The position numbers were made by a program, and so were the translations under genes. Below the pieces are notes generated by a model. That model saw only the letters and a list, made by a program, of their open reading frames with translations. It did no database searches and was not told the DNA's origin. Below are positions 15,983 through 22,827 of a stretch of 34,080 nucleotides of DNA, in pieces (the first letter of the stretch is position 1; each line of letters begins with the position of its first letter). The stretch is from the NCBI GenBank assembly GCA_013362195.1, contig JABFWM010000098.1, positions 1-34,080 of the forward strand, read 5' to 3'. This DNA comes from Acidobacteriota bacterium. Lineage in GTDB: Bacteria; Acidobacteriota; Vicinamibacteria; Vicinamibacterales; 2-12-FULL-66-21.

Positions 15983-16787
15983 TCTGAGCGGCCCGCCGCG
16001 CGCCGTGTTCGTGGACGATGCCGGCGTGGTGACGTTCCGCGAGCCGAGCGGAACCGGGCAAGCCATTCAGCAGGCGGCGCAGGACGCGCGTGTCGGCGCC
16101 GTGGGTGTCGCGATTCCAGAAGACGCGACGCCTGCGGTCGCGATCGCCGGCGCGAAGGTGACGCGTTCGGCGCCCGGACCCGCCGCCGTTGCCGCCGAAG
16201 CGTGGGTCGGCTCGGCCCGCGGCGTCCGGCATGCCGTCTGCTTCAGCATCGGCGAGCACGTCTATGCCGGGTTGCTCCTCGACGGCCGCGTCTGGACCGG
16301 CGCGCACAACCGCGCCGGCGCCGCCGCGTGGCTCGCGCTGAATCCCGTCGAGCGTCAGGACTACCGCAAGCTCGGAGGCCTCGCCGCGGAAGTCGGTTTC
16401 AAGGGGATCGCGCGCCGGCTCTCATGGCGCATCCAGGCCGGCGATCAGTCGGCGGTGCTCGAGCGCGCCGGCGATCTCGAGGCGATCACGGCGGCGCACG
16501 TGTTCGACGGCGCGCGCAGCGGTGACGGCGTCGCCATCTCCGTGGTCCGGGACACCGCACGATACATCGGCATGGCGATCGCGAACTTCGTCGCGACGAT
16601 CGATCCGGAAGTGGTCGTCATCGCCGGCGCGATCGCCGCCGCGCACGACGTCCTGCACGATGCCGTGCGCCAGGAATGCACGCGCCGGCTTCCGCTCCAG
16701 GCCATGGACTCCCTGCGCGTCGAATTCTCCACGCTCGGCGACGATGCCGTGGCGATCGGCGCGGCGCGGCTCGCGATGCCCGCATGA
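15963..16787 (+). CDS. Divergent ROK-family (sugar kinase-like) protein, probably catalytically altered
   Basis: A 274-residue protein with the ROK/actin-like layout: LGVDLSGPPRAVFVDDAG at the N-terminus, a middle segment AGLLLDGRVWTGAHNRAGAAAW, and EVVVIAGAIA followed by GDDAVAIGAARLA at the end. Key catalytic features are missing. The phosphate loop lacks the usual DxGGT, the NDAN motif carrying the catalytic Asp appears as GPAA (SAPGPAAVAAEAW), and the HxxxxxxGxxCxCGxxGC zinc segment is absent. It may therefore bind sugar as a sensor or scaffold rather than phosphorylate it. It overlaps the DUF5615 gene by 20 bases and nagA by four bases (ATGA), so the products are made together; the ligand is probably an amino sugar. 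Confidence 0.72.
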   Translation: MLTLGVDLSGPPRAVFVDDAGVVTFREPSGTGQAIQQAAQDARVGAVGVAIPEDATPAVAIAGAKVTRSAPGPAAVAAEAWVGSARGVRHAVCFSIGEHVYAGLLLDGRVWTGAHNRAGAAAWLALNPVERQDYRKLGGLAAEVGFKGIARRLSWRIQAGDQSAVLERAGDLEAITAAHVFDGARSGDGVAISVVRDTARYIGMAIANFVATIDPEVVVIAGAIAAAHDVLHDAVRQECTRRLPLQAMDSLRVEFSTLGDDAVAIGAARLAMPA

Positions 16788-18028
16788 TCGTCCTGTCGGG
16801 TGCCGACCTCGTGCTGCCCGATCGCGTGCTGGCCGGCGGCACCCTCGTCCTCGACGGCGATCGCATCGCGGAGATCGTGCCGGGGCCGCGTCAGGCCTCC
16901 GCTTCGTCATCCGGTCCCGCATCGGCCGTGGCGTTCGATCTCACGGGCCACTACGTCGTGCCCGGCTTCATCGACGTGCACGTGCACGGCGTCGAAGGCC
17001 TCGACACGCTGGAAAGCCGCGGCGCGATTCGCGAGATCGCGGGACGGCTCACCAAGTACGGCGTGACGGGGTTCTGCCCGACCTCGCTCGCGTGCGCCCC
17101 CGACGTCCTGCGCATGATGCTCGAAGCGGTGCGGGACGCGCGTACGACCCGCGCACCCGGCGGCGCCCGCGTCCTGCCGGCGCACCTCGAGAGCAACTTC
17201 ATCAATCCCGAGTTCAAGGGCGCGCAGCCGCTCGAGTGCCTGCGGCTGCCGCCCGGATCGCACCGTGTGCATGCCGGGTCGCCGCAGACCGGCCGGGCCG
17301 ATGGCGAATGGAGCGGCGAGGACATCCTGCGCGAGATTGAAAACGCGCGTCCCGACGTCGGTATCATCACGGTCGCGCCGGAACTCGACGCCGGGATCCC
17401 GCTCATCGAGTCGTTCGTCTCGCACGGGCATCACGTGTCGCTCGGGCACTCGGGCGCGACCTACGAACAAGGCATGCTGGGCATCCGGGCCGGCGCCACA
17501 CAGGCGACGCATCTGTTCAATCGCATGCCGCCCGTCGCGCACCGCGCGCCCGGCCTCGCGGGCGCGGTGCTCGAGTCGGACGACATCATCGCGGAGCTCG
17601 TCTGCGACGGCGTGCACGTGCACCCGGGCATGATGCGCGTCGCGCTCGCCGCCAAGCGCCCGGACCGCATCATGGCGATCACCGACGGCACGGCCGGGTC
17701 CGGCCTCGCGTCCGGGTCCCGGGCCGCGATCGGTGGCCGCGCGATTCGGATCGCCGACGCCGCGTACCTCGACGACGGCACGCTCGCGGGCAGCGTCCTG
17801 ACGATGGATCGGGCCTTTGCGAAATTGACCGCCGAGGTGGGGCTGAGCCTCAGTGACGCGGCCACCGTGTGTTCGACGACGCCGGCGCGGGCGCTCGGGC
17901 TGCAGGGCTTTGGCGTCATTTCGCCCGGCGCGATCGCCGACTTCGCCGTCCTCGACCGCGACCTGCGCGTCGTCCAGACGTGGATCGCGGGAACGCTCGC
18001 GTGGGGCGGCCCGTCTACTTCCGTATGA
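16784..18028 (+). CDS. nagA: N-acetylglucosamine-6-phosphate deacetylase
   Basis: A 414-residue amidohydrolase that removes acetate from GlcNAc-6-phosphate in the cytoplasm, feeding amino-sugar recycling or catabolism. Metal and catalytic positions are visible: HVH at 66-68 (FIDVHVHG), Glu136 in HLES, His222 in LGHSGA, His243 in THLFN and Asp301 in AITDG. Two usual motifs are altered: HLEGP reads HLESN and THLFNAM reads THLFNRM, so substrate range could differ. The small N-terminal beta subdomain (VLSGADLVLPDRVLAGGTL) is intact. ATGA overlaps link it to the ROK gene before it and the DUF4097 lipoprotein after it. The upstream part of the open frame is not used. Confidence 0.9.
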   Translation: MIVLSGADLVLPDRVLAGGTLVLDGDRIAEIVPGPRQASASSSGPASAVAFDLTGHYVVPGFIDVHVHGVEGLDTLESRGAIREIAGRLTKYGVTGFCPTSLACAPDVLRMMLEAVRDARTTRAPGGARVLPAHLESNFINPEFKGAQPLECLRLPPGSHRVHAGSPQTGRADGEWSGEDILREIENARPDVGIITVAPELDAGIPLIESFVSHGHHVSLGHSGATYEQGMLGIRAGATQATHLFNRMPPVAHRAPGLAGAVLESDDIIAELVCDGVHVHPGMMRVALAAKRPDRIMAITDGTAGSGLASGSRAAIGGRAIRIADAAYLDDGTLAGSVLTMDRAFAKLTAEVGLSLSDAATVCSTTPARALGLQGFGVISPGAIADFAVLDRDLRVVQTWIAGTLAWGGPSTSV

Positions 18029-18915
18029 GATCCGTCCTCCCGGCGATTGTGTGCGTGTCCGCCGCGTCGCTCTGCAGCGCCTGCGTCGTCGTCGATTCGC
18101 AGGGGCACATCAGCCGCGAAGAAAAGCGCTTCCAGGTCACCGGCACGCCGGACCTGCGCCTGACGACATTCGACGGCGCGATCGACGTTCGCGCCGGCGA
18201 AGGCCGCGACGTCGTGGTGGAAATCGAGAAGCGCGGCGCCTCGAAGGAGACCGTGGAACGGCTCCAGGTGGACGCGACGCAGGACGGCAATCGCATTCAG
18301 GTCGACGTGAAGCGCCCGGCCGGCGATGCCCCGTTCTTCGGGATCGGCCATCACATCTCGCCGACGGCCCGGCTGATCGTCACGATGCCGAGGCGCGGCA
18401 ACATCGTGGCGCGCAGCGGCGACGGATCCATCCGCATCGATGCGGTGCACGGACGCGTCGAGCTCCGCACCGGCGACGGCAGCATCCGTGCGCACGAAAT
18501 CGGCGGGCAGGTGGTGCTCGACACCAACGATGGCTCCGTGGTGCTCGACGGCGTGGACGGCGACGTCGATCTCACGACCGGCGACGGCAGCGTGACCGTG
18601 TCGGGGAAACCCGGCGCGTTGCGCGTGAAAACGGGTGACGGATCGATCACGCTTCGGGCCGACGCCGGGACGGTGATGAAGGACGACTGGTCGGTCACCA
18701 GCGGCGATGGCGGCGTGACGGTGTACCTGCCGCCCGACTTCGCGGCGGATCTCGATGCGCACACCGGCGACGGCGCCATTCGGAGCGACCTCGACGTCAC
18801 CGGCGGCACCAGCGACGATCGCGAACGCCGCTCGCTGCGCGGGCGCCTGGGCGCCGGCGGCAAGGTGCTGAAGATTCGTACGTCGGATGGCTCGATTCGA
18901 CTGAAGAGCGGCTAG
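18025..18915 (+). CDS. DUF4097-type beta-strand-repeat lipoprotein
   Basis: A 296-residue protein with a signal peptide and lipobox (VSAASLCSAC), so likely exported and lipid-anchored. The remainder is a regular series of short strands typical of DUF4097, a beta-helix-like repeat: SGDGSIRID, TGDGSIRAH, TNDGSVVLD, TGDGSVTV, TGDGSITLR, SGDGGVTVY, TGDGAIRSD and TSDGSIRLK, about one per 19-30 residues. Function in the family is poorly known; these proteins are often cell-envelope associated. The start overlaps nagA (ATGA), which also removes the need for the longer upstream frame. It closes the five-gene run and is followed by a hairpin and the convergent queC. Confidence 0.85.
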   Translation: MRSVLPAIVCVSAASLCSACVVVDSQGHISREEKRFQVTGTPDLRLTTFDGAIDVRAGEGRDVVVEIEKRGASKETVERLQVDATQDGNRIQVDVKRPAGDAPFFGIGHHISPTARLIVTMPRRGNIVARSGDGSIRIDAVHGRVELRTGDGSIRAHEIGGQVVLDTNDGSVVLDGVDGDVDLTTGDGSVTVSGKPGALRVKTGDGSITLRADAGTVMKDDWSVTSGDGGVTVYLPPDFAADLDAHTGDGAIRSDLDVTGGTSDDRERRSLRGRLGAGGKVLKIRTSDGSIRLKSG

Positions 18916-18927
18916 CATTTCAAGAAC

Positions 18928-18940
18928 GGGGCTCCGCCCC
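18928..18940. terminator. GC hairpin between convergent genes
   Basis: GGGGC-TCC-GCCCC lies in the 50-base gap between the DUF4097 gene and queC, which converge here. There is no U-run, so a terminator role is only suggested by position. Confidence 0.35.
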
Positions 18941-18965
18941 CGAACCCCGGCTGCGCGCCCTGGGA

Positions 18966-19700
18966 TTAACGCGGCGGCGCCTCCCGGTACGGCGTTGGAT
19001 CCTCCACGCCGGCTTCCCTGAACGCGTCGCGGCGCTCGCGGCACTTGCTGCAGCGGCCGCAATGCTGCCCGCCCGACGGCTGCATACACGACAGCGTCAG
19101 CTCCAGCGGGACGCGGAGCGCGACCGCTTTCCGAATCACGTCGGCCTTGTGCAGGGACGCGAACGGCGCCTCGATGCCGATCGGATGCGCGAGTCCGAGC
19201 GACAGCGCCCGCGCCATCGCGGCGAAGAACTCCGGCGTCGCGTCGGGAAAGGGATTGCCGGCCAGCGGACCGATGGCGACCCGCGAGATGCCGGCGCGCG
19301 CCATGTACACGGCGGCCTTCGAGAGCAGGATGACGTTGCGCCCGTCGATGAACACGTCCTCGTCGGGGGTGTCGAAGGCGGGCGGCTCACCGCGCACCGC
19401 CCAGTGATGGGAGGGGAACACGTCGCGCATGTCGAAGTGCAGGTGCACGAGCGGCGCGACGCGGTCGCGCATCGGCAGCGCGTCGAGGAACCGGGCCGCC
19501 ATCGCCTGCTCTTCCTTCTCCCACGCGAAGCCGACGCCGACGTAGATCGGCGCGACCTTGCTCGTCCGCGCCGGCGGGCGCTCGGGTGGATCGCCATCCG
19601 TGACGGCGTCGCCGCCGGCAGCGGCGACTGCGACGAGGACGGCGCTGTCGAGCCCACCCGAGAAAAGCACCGCGGTATAATCCGCAGGATCGACGGTCAC
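18966..19700 (-). CDS. queC: 7-cyano-7-deazaguanine synthase
   Basis: A 244-residue PP-loop ATPase of the ExsB/QueC family. It converts 7-carboxy-7-deazaguanine and ammonia to preQ0, using ATP, in the queuosine (or archaeosine-like/7-deazapurine DNA) pathway. The PP-loop is SGGLDSAV at residues 14-21. The zinc site is four cysteines near the C-terminus (SCMQPSGGQHCGRCSKCRER). Inserts relative to E. coli QueC are a Pro/Asp-rich loop at about 30-45 and a DTPDEDVFIDGRNVILLSKAA core. The start is a GTG; an upstream ATG is closed at once by a stop. It diverges from queD across 24 bases. QueE is not in the window. Confidence 0.93.
   Translation of the reverse strand: MTVDPADYTAVLFSGGLDSAVLVAVAAAGGDAVTDGDPPERPPARTSKVAPIYVGVGFAWEKEEQAMAARFLDALPMRDRVAPLVHLHFDMRDVFPSHHWAVRGEPPAFDTPDEDVFIDGRNVILLSKAAVYMARAGISRVAIGPLAGNPFPDATPEFFAAMARALSLGLAHPIGIEAPFASLHKADVIRKAVALRVPLELTLSCMQPSGGQHCGRCSKCRERRDAFREAGVEDPTPYREAPPR
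19676..19681 (+). promoter_or_regulatory. Candidate -10 (TATAAT) for queD inside the start of queC
   Basis: A perfect TATAAT on the plus strand lies inside the first codons of the oppositely oriented queC. Transcription from about 19688 would give a queD leader of roughly 37 bases. No clear -35 is present. Confidence 0.45.
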
Positions 19701-19724
19701 ACGTTCACCACATCACGAGCATCC

Positions 19725-20129
19725 ATGTACCTCGTCACGAAACGCATCGAGTTCTGCTACGGCCACCGCCTGCTCGACTACGACGGCGTCTGCAAGCACC
19801 CGCACGGCCACAACGCTTCGGTCGAAGTGGAGGTCCGGACGGATCGCCTGGACAACCGGAACATGGTGGCGGATTTCAGCGACATCAAGCGCGTCGTCAA
19901 AGGGTGGATCGATCGCGAGCTGGATCACAAGATGATCCTGCGGCAGGACGATCCGCTGGTGAAGCCGATGAAGGAGCTCGGCGAGCCGATGTACCTGCTC
20001 GAAAGCAACCCCACGGTCGAGCGGCTCGCGAAACTCATTTACGACAAGGGCCGCGAACTCGGCGTCGACATCGTCGCCGTGCGCATCTGGGAGACACCGA
20101 CATCGTTCGCGTCATACTCCGAGAACTGA
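19725..20129 (+). CDS. queD: 6-carboxy-5,6,7,8-tetrahydropterin synthase
   Basis: A 134-residue QueD/PTPS-family enzyme that turns dihydroneopterin triphosphate into 6-carboxytetrahydropterin, the step before QueE and QueC. The zinc ligands are His14 (CYGHRLLDY) and the HGH pair in CKHPHGHN, and the catalytic Cys is in GVCKHPHGHN. The C-terminal RIWETPTSFASY supplies the conserved Glu. The preferred start, ATG at 19725, gives the usual MYLVTKRIEF N-terminus; the frame runs open far upstream without domain character. Its placement next to divergent queC fits one pathway. The exact pathway end, queuosine or DNA modification, is not shown here. Confidence 0.93.
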   Translation: MYLVTKRIEFCYGHRLLDYDGVCKHPHGHNASVEVEVRTDRLDNRNMVADFSDIKRVVKGWIDRELDHKMILRQDDPLVKPMKELGEPMYLLESNPTVERLAKLIYDKGRELGVDIVAVRIWETPTSFASYSEN

Positions 20130-20257
20130 CGCGACGGCGGGCCTGAAGTCCGGCCCGGCGTGGACACGATGACCCGGACACGACATGTATCGCGGGGCCG
20201 GGGCTTCCAATCCGGCATCGCCGGCCGCTACCGCCTGCTGCTTACCACCGACTCTGC
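20130..20257. other. Gap between convergent queD and the regulator-fusion gene, with repeat copy 3
   Basis: It holds the third GGRCCTGAAG repeat: core at 20139-20148, with a 6-bp stem CGGGCC (20138-20143) and GGCCCG (20152-20157) around the loop. Being between two gene ends, the hairpin could act as a shared terminator. Nothing else is recognised. Confidence 0.45.
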
Positions 20258-21694
20258 CTACTTCTTGAAAGGCGCCTCGTACGAGAAGTAGGCGAGGATG
20301 CCGGCACTCGACGATCCTGCCGTCCACGAGATCGGGACCGCCGCCCCGATGATGATTTGGGTGTCGGCCGCGAGGTTCCACCCGCCGCGCACGCCGGGTG
20401 CGAGGACGAACGTGCGGTCGCGCTCCGTCGCGCGGCGTCCGTCGCGCACGACTTCCTGCTGATCGAACGTCAACACCGACTCCAGCATCACGTGCAGCAT
20501 CGGCGCGGCGCGATAGATCGCGCTTCCGGCAAGCTGCGGCACGACCAGGTTCGGGCGGTTCGACCGGTGCGTCCACGTCATGCCGCCGTTCCAGTGGAAA
20601 TAGAGGTCGTCGCGCTGTTTGCTGAACGGCAGATTGAACTGCAGGCCGGTCGAGCGATCCGTCCGGGCGGTCGGGACAATGGCGCTGAGGCGCGGTGAGA
20701 ACGCCGGCCGTCCGGGCCCTTCTTCCAGCAGCTGCAGGCGGTAGTTGACCAGCGTGTCGCCAAGACCTTCGGCGCCGCCCATCGACGAAAACGGAATCGT
20801 GTAGGACACCTGGTGACGCACACCCGTGACCGGCCATTCCTGCGTGAAGGTCAGGAACCAGTCGCCGTCCTGATGCATCCAGTTGACGATGTTCTGGAAG
20901 GTGCCGGGTTCCTGGTTGAACGCTTCTTCGACCAGGAACGAGTTGTCGGTAATGTCGAATGGCTCCTCGACCGGCGGCGTCTGCGCGCTGGCGCCGACCG
21001 CACTCGCGATCCACAGGCACACCACCCCGATGGCCTGCACGAGCACCTTCGAGGCCGCGCGCGCACCAATCGTGATCTCGCGCCTGCCGCGGCCGCGCAG
21101 CCGGACGCTGTCGGCGGCGGCGTCTCGCTCCTCGACGCTGACGCGCTGCCCCGGCTTGAGATCGTGGCGCTCCACGAAACGCAGGAACTCGCTGTCCTGA
21201 TCGGTGACGCGCCGGATGGTGACCGGCTCGTGCAGCGGGCACGTCATCAACGTGTCGTACTCGGGCCGGGTCACGGTGCCGTCTGCATCGGGAATCGGAT
21301 CGCCATGCGGATCGGCCGACGGCCGCCCGAGCATCTCGTCCATCAGTTCGATCAGCCGATCCGAGACCGCGTGCTCGAGGTGCTCCGCTTCGTCGTGCAC
21401 CTCCGCCCAGCTCATGCCCATCACGTTGACGAGGAAGAGCTCGATGAGCCGATGGCGCCTGAGCACCAGCGCCGCGAGCTTCTCGCCGGCCTTGGTCAGG
21501 CGCACGCCCACGTACGGCTCGTAGCGCACCAGGCCTGACTCGGCCAGGGTCTTGACCATCGTCGTCGCGGTGCCCGGCGTCACGCCCAGCGCGGCGGCGA
21601 GCTGTCCCATCGGCACGAGCGCGGGCGTATCGCCCGCCGTCTGCGCCTGGAGAATGGCCTTCAGGTAGTTCTCGACGGTTGGACTGGCAGCCAT
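20258..21694 (-). CDS. DtxR/MntR-type metal regulator fused to an exported barrel-like domain
   Basis: A single 478-residue frame with two parts. Residues 1-217 are a full DtxR-family repressor: winged helix (SPTVENYLKAI, LGVTPGTATTMVKTLAESGLV), dimer/metal domain (VHDEAEHLEHAVSDRL, then PHGDPIP) and an SH3-like FeoA domain ending IGARAASKVLV. At the position of DtxR Cys102 there is Glu, as in Mn-responsive MntR. It is followed at 219-237 by a signal-peptide-like stretch (AIGVVCLWIASAVGASAQ), then about 240 residues of barrel-like strands (GLGDTLVNYRLQLL) resembling outer-membrane transporter-like proteins. A cytosolic DNA-binding protein and an exported domain cannot easily share one chain, so a processed fusion or an internal start (GTG near 21038-21040) is possible. 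It diverges from the oxidase operon across an inverted repeat. Confidence 0.8.
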   Translation of the reverse strand: MAASPTVENYLKAILQAQTAGDTPALVPMGQLAAALGVTPGTATTMVKTLAESGLVRYEPYVGVRLTKAGEKLAALVLRRHRLIELFLVNVMGMSWAEVHDEAEHLEHAVSDRLIELMDEMLGRPSADPHGDPIPDADGTVTRPEYDTLMTCPLHEPVTIRRVTDQDSEFLRFVERHDLKPGQRVSVEERDAAADSVRLRGRGRREITIGARAASKVLVQAIGVVCLWIASAVGASAQTPPVEEPFDITDNSFLVEEAFNQEPGTFQNIVNWMHQDGDWFLTFTQEWPVTGVRHQVSYTIPFSSMGGAEGLGDTLVNYRLQLLEEGPGRPAFSPRLSAIVPTARTDRSTGLQFNLPFSKQRDDLYFHWNGGMTWTHRSNRPNLVVPQLAGSAIYRAAPMLHVMLESVLTFDQQEVVRDGRRATERDRTFVLAPGVRGGWNLAADTQIIIGAAVPISWTAGSSSAGILAYFSYEAPFKK

Positions 21695-21708
21695 TTGAAT
21701 TCGATGAT

Positions 21709-21714
21709 AGTCTA
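21709..21714 (-). promoter_or_regulatory. Candidate -10 for the regulator-fusion gene
   Basis: On the minus strand TAGACT lies 14 bases upstream of the ATG at 21694. The inverted repeat at 21720-21741 would cover its -35 region. Confidence 0.35.
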
Positions 21715-21719
21715 AGATT

Positions 21720-21741
21720 TGATTTTGAGTCGTCAAAATCA
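21720..21741. promoter_or_regulatory. 22-bp inverted repeat, candidate operator of the DtxR-type regulator
   Basis: TGATTTTGA and TCAAAATCA form perfect 9-bp arms around a GTCG spacer. It lies in the 68-base divergent gap between the regulator fusion (start 21694) and the multicopper oxidase (start 21763). The A/T-rich repeat stands out in GC-rich DNA and would cover the -35 region of the regulator and the start region of the oxidase transcript, suiting joint, metal-dependent repression. The arms are not the known DtxR box; binding is inferred from position. Confidence 0.6.
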
Positions 21742-21762
21742 GCTTGGCACCAGGGAGCGTGT

Positions 21763-22827
21763 ATGGCCCCGACAGTTGGTCTCACCCGCCGTGCATGGAT
21801 GCGGCTCGTCGGCGCCGGCGCGGCCGCCGCGGCACCGCTGGCGCGGTCGCCCCACGGCGCCGCCGCGCAGGGGAGCGGTCCCGGCGCGCCGCCGCCGCTG
21901 CCGCACGCCGCCCACGCGATGGGCCCGGTCGGGCGCGTGACATCCGACGCCATCAACCCGACGGCCTTTCTCCGGACCTGGAACTTCGCCGATCTGCCGC
22001 CCGAGAAGCGTGCCGAGTACTACCGCGAAACGCGCCGGCCCGACGGGTCGTTGCTGCGCGAGTACCGGCTCGTGGCCGTCGACCGCGAGATCGAGATCGC
22101 GCCCGGCGTGTTCTTCCCGGCCTGGACGTTCAACGGTCAGGTGCCCGGACCCACGCTGCGCGCGACGGAAGGCGATCGCGTCCGGGTGACGTTCGTGAAC
22201 GAAGCATCGCATCCGCACACCATCCACTTCCACGGCTGGCACCCTCCCGAGATGGACGGCTCGCTGCCGGAGCATCAGGTGGTGCCGGGCGGGCAGTTCG
22301 TCTACGAGTTCGACGCGGACCCGTTCGGGCTGCACTTGTATCACTGCCACGCGGCGCCGCTGAAGCGTCACATTCACAAGGGCCTTTACGGCGCGTTCAT
22401 CGTCGATCCGCGCGGCGGGCGCCCGCCCGCCGATGAACTCGTCATGGTGATGAACGGCTTCGACACGAACTTCGACGCCGATAACGAGGTCTACGCGGTC
22501 AACACCATCGCGCATCACTACACGCACGAGCCCATCGTTGTCGGCGTCGGCGCGCTCGTCCGCCTCTACGTCGTCAACGTCACGGAGTTCGATCTCGTCA
22601 ACAGCCTGCATCTCCACGGGATGTTCTTCACCGTGAACCGCACCGGCACGACCCTGACGGGCGGCGAAGTCACCGACACGGTGATGCTCTGCCAGGGCGA
22701 GCGCGCGATCCTCGAGACGCGTTTTCGATTTCCCGGCCTCTTCATGTTCCACGCCCATCAGAGCGAGTTCGCGGAACTCGGCTGGATGGGCCTGTTCGAA
22801 GCCGTGGGGGTGCGTCGTGATACCTGA
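21763..22827 (+). CDS. Two-domain multicopper oxidase, Tat-exported
   Basis: A 354-residue protein with a twin-arginine signal (LTRRAWMRLVGAGAAAAAPLA) and two cupredoxin domains. Domain 1 carries HPHTIHFHGWH (about 150-160) and LYHCH with Cys195, followed by RHIH. Domain 2 has LHLHG (283-285) and FHAH (330-332), with Ala in place of a second type-1 Cys. So the blue copper site is in domain 1 only, with the trinuclear site expected between domains of neighbouring subunits, the layout called type C. Such oxidases couple substrate oxidation to O2 reduction outside the membrane. Next to a ZIP transporter and a metal regulator, a Mn(II), Fe(II) or Cu(I) oxidase is the likely role. AGGGA at 21752-21756 fits as ribosome site. 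Confidence 0.88.
   Translation: MAPTVGLTRRAWMRLVGAGAAAAAPLARSPHGAAAQGSGPGAPPPLPHAAHAMGPVGRVTSDAINPTAFLRTWNFADLPPEKRAEYYRETRRPDGSLLREYRLVAVDREIEIAPGVFFPAWTFNGQVPGPTLRATEGDRVRVTFVNEASHPHTIHFHGWHPPEMDGSLPEHQVVPGGQFVYEFDADPFGLHLYHCHAAPLKRHIHKGLYGAFIVDPRGGRPPADELVMVMNGFDTNFDADNEVYAVNTIAHHYTHEPIVVGVGALVRLYVVNVTEFDLVNSLHLHGMFFTVNRTGTTLTGGEVTDTVMLCQGERAILETRFRFPGLFMFHAHQSEFAELGWMGLFEAVGVRRDT

Noticed and set aside
17461-19089. 542-codon minus-strand frame across nagA and the DUF4097 gene
   Set aside because: No domain character; it crosses two well-supported genes and the start of a third.
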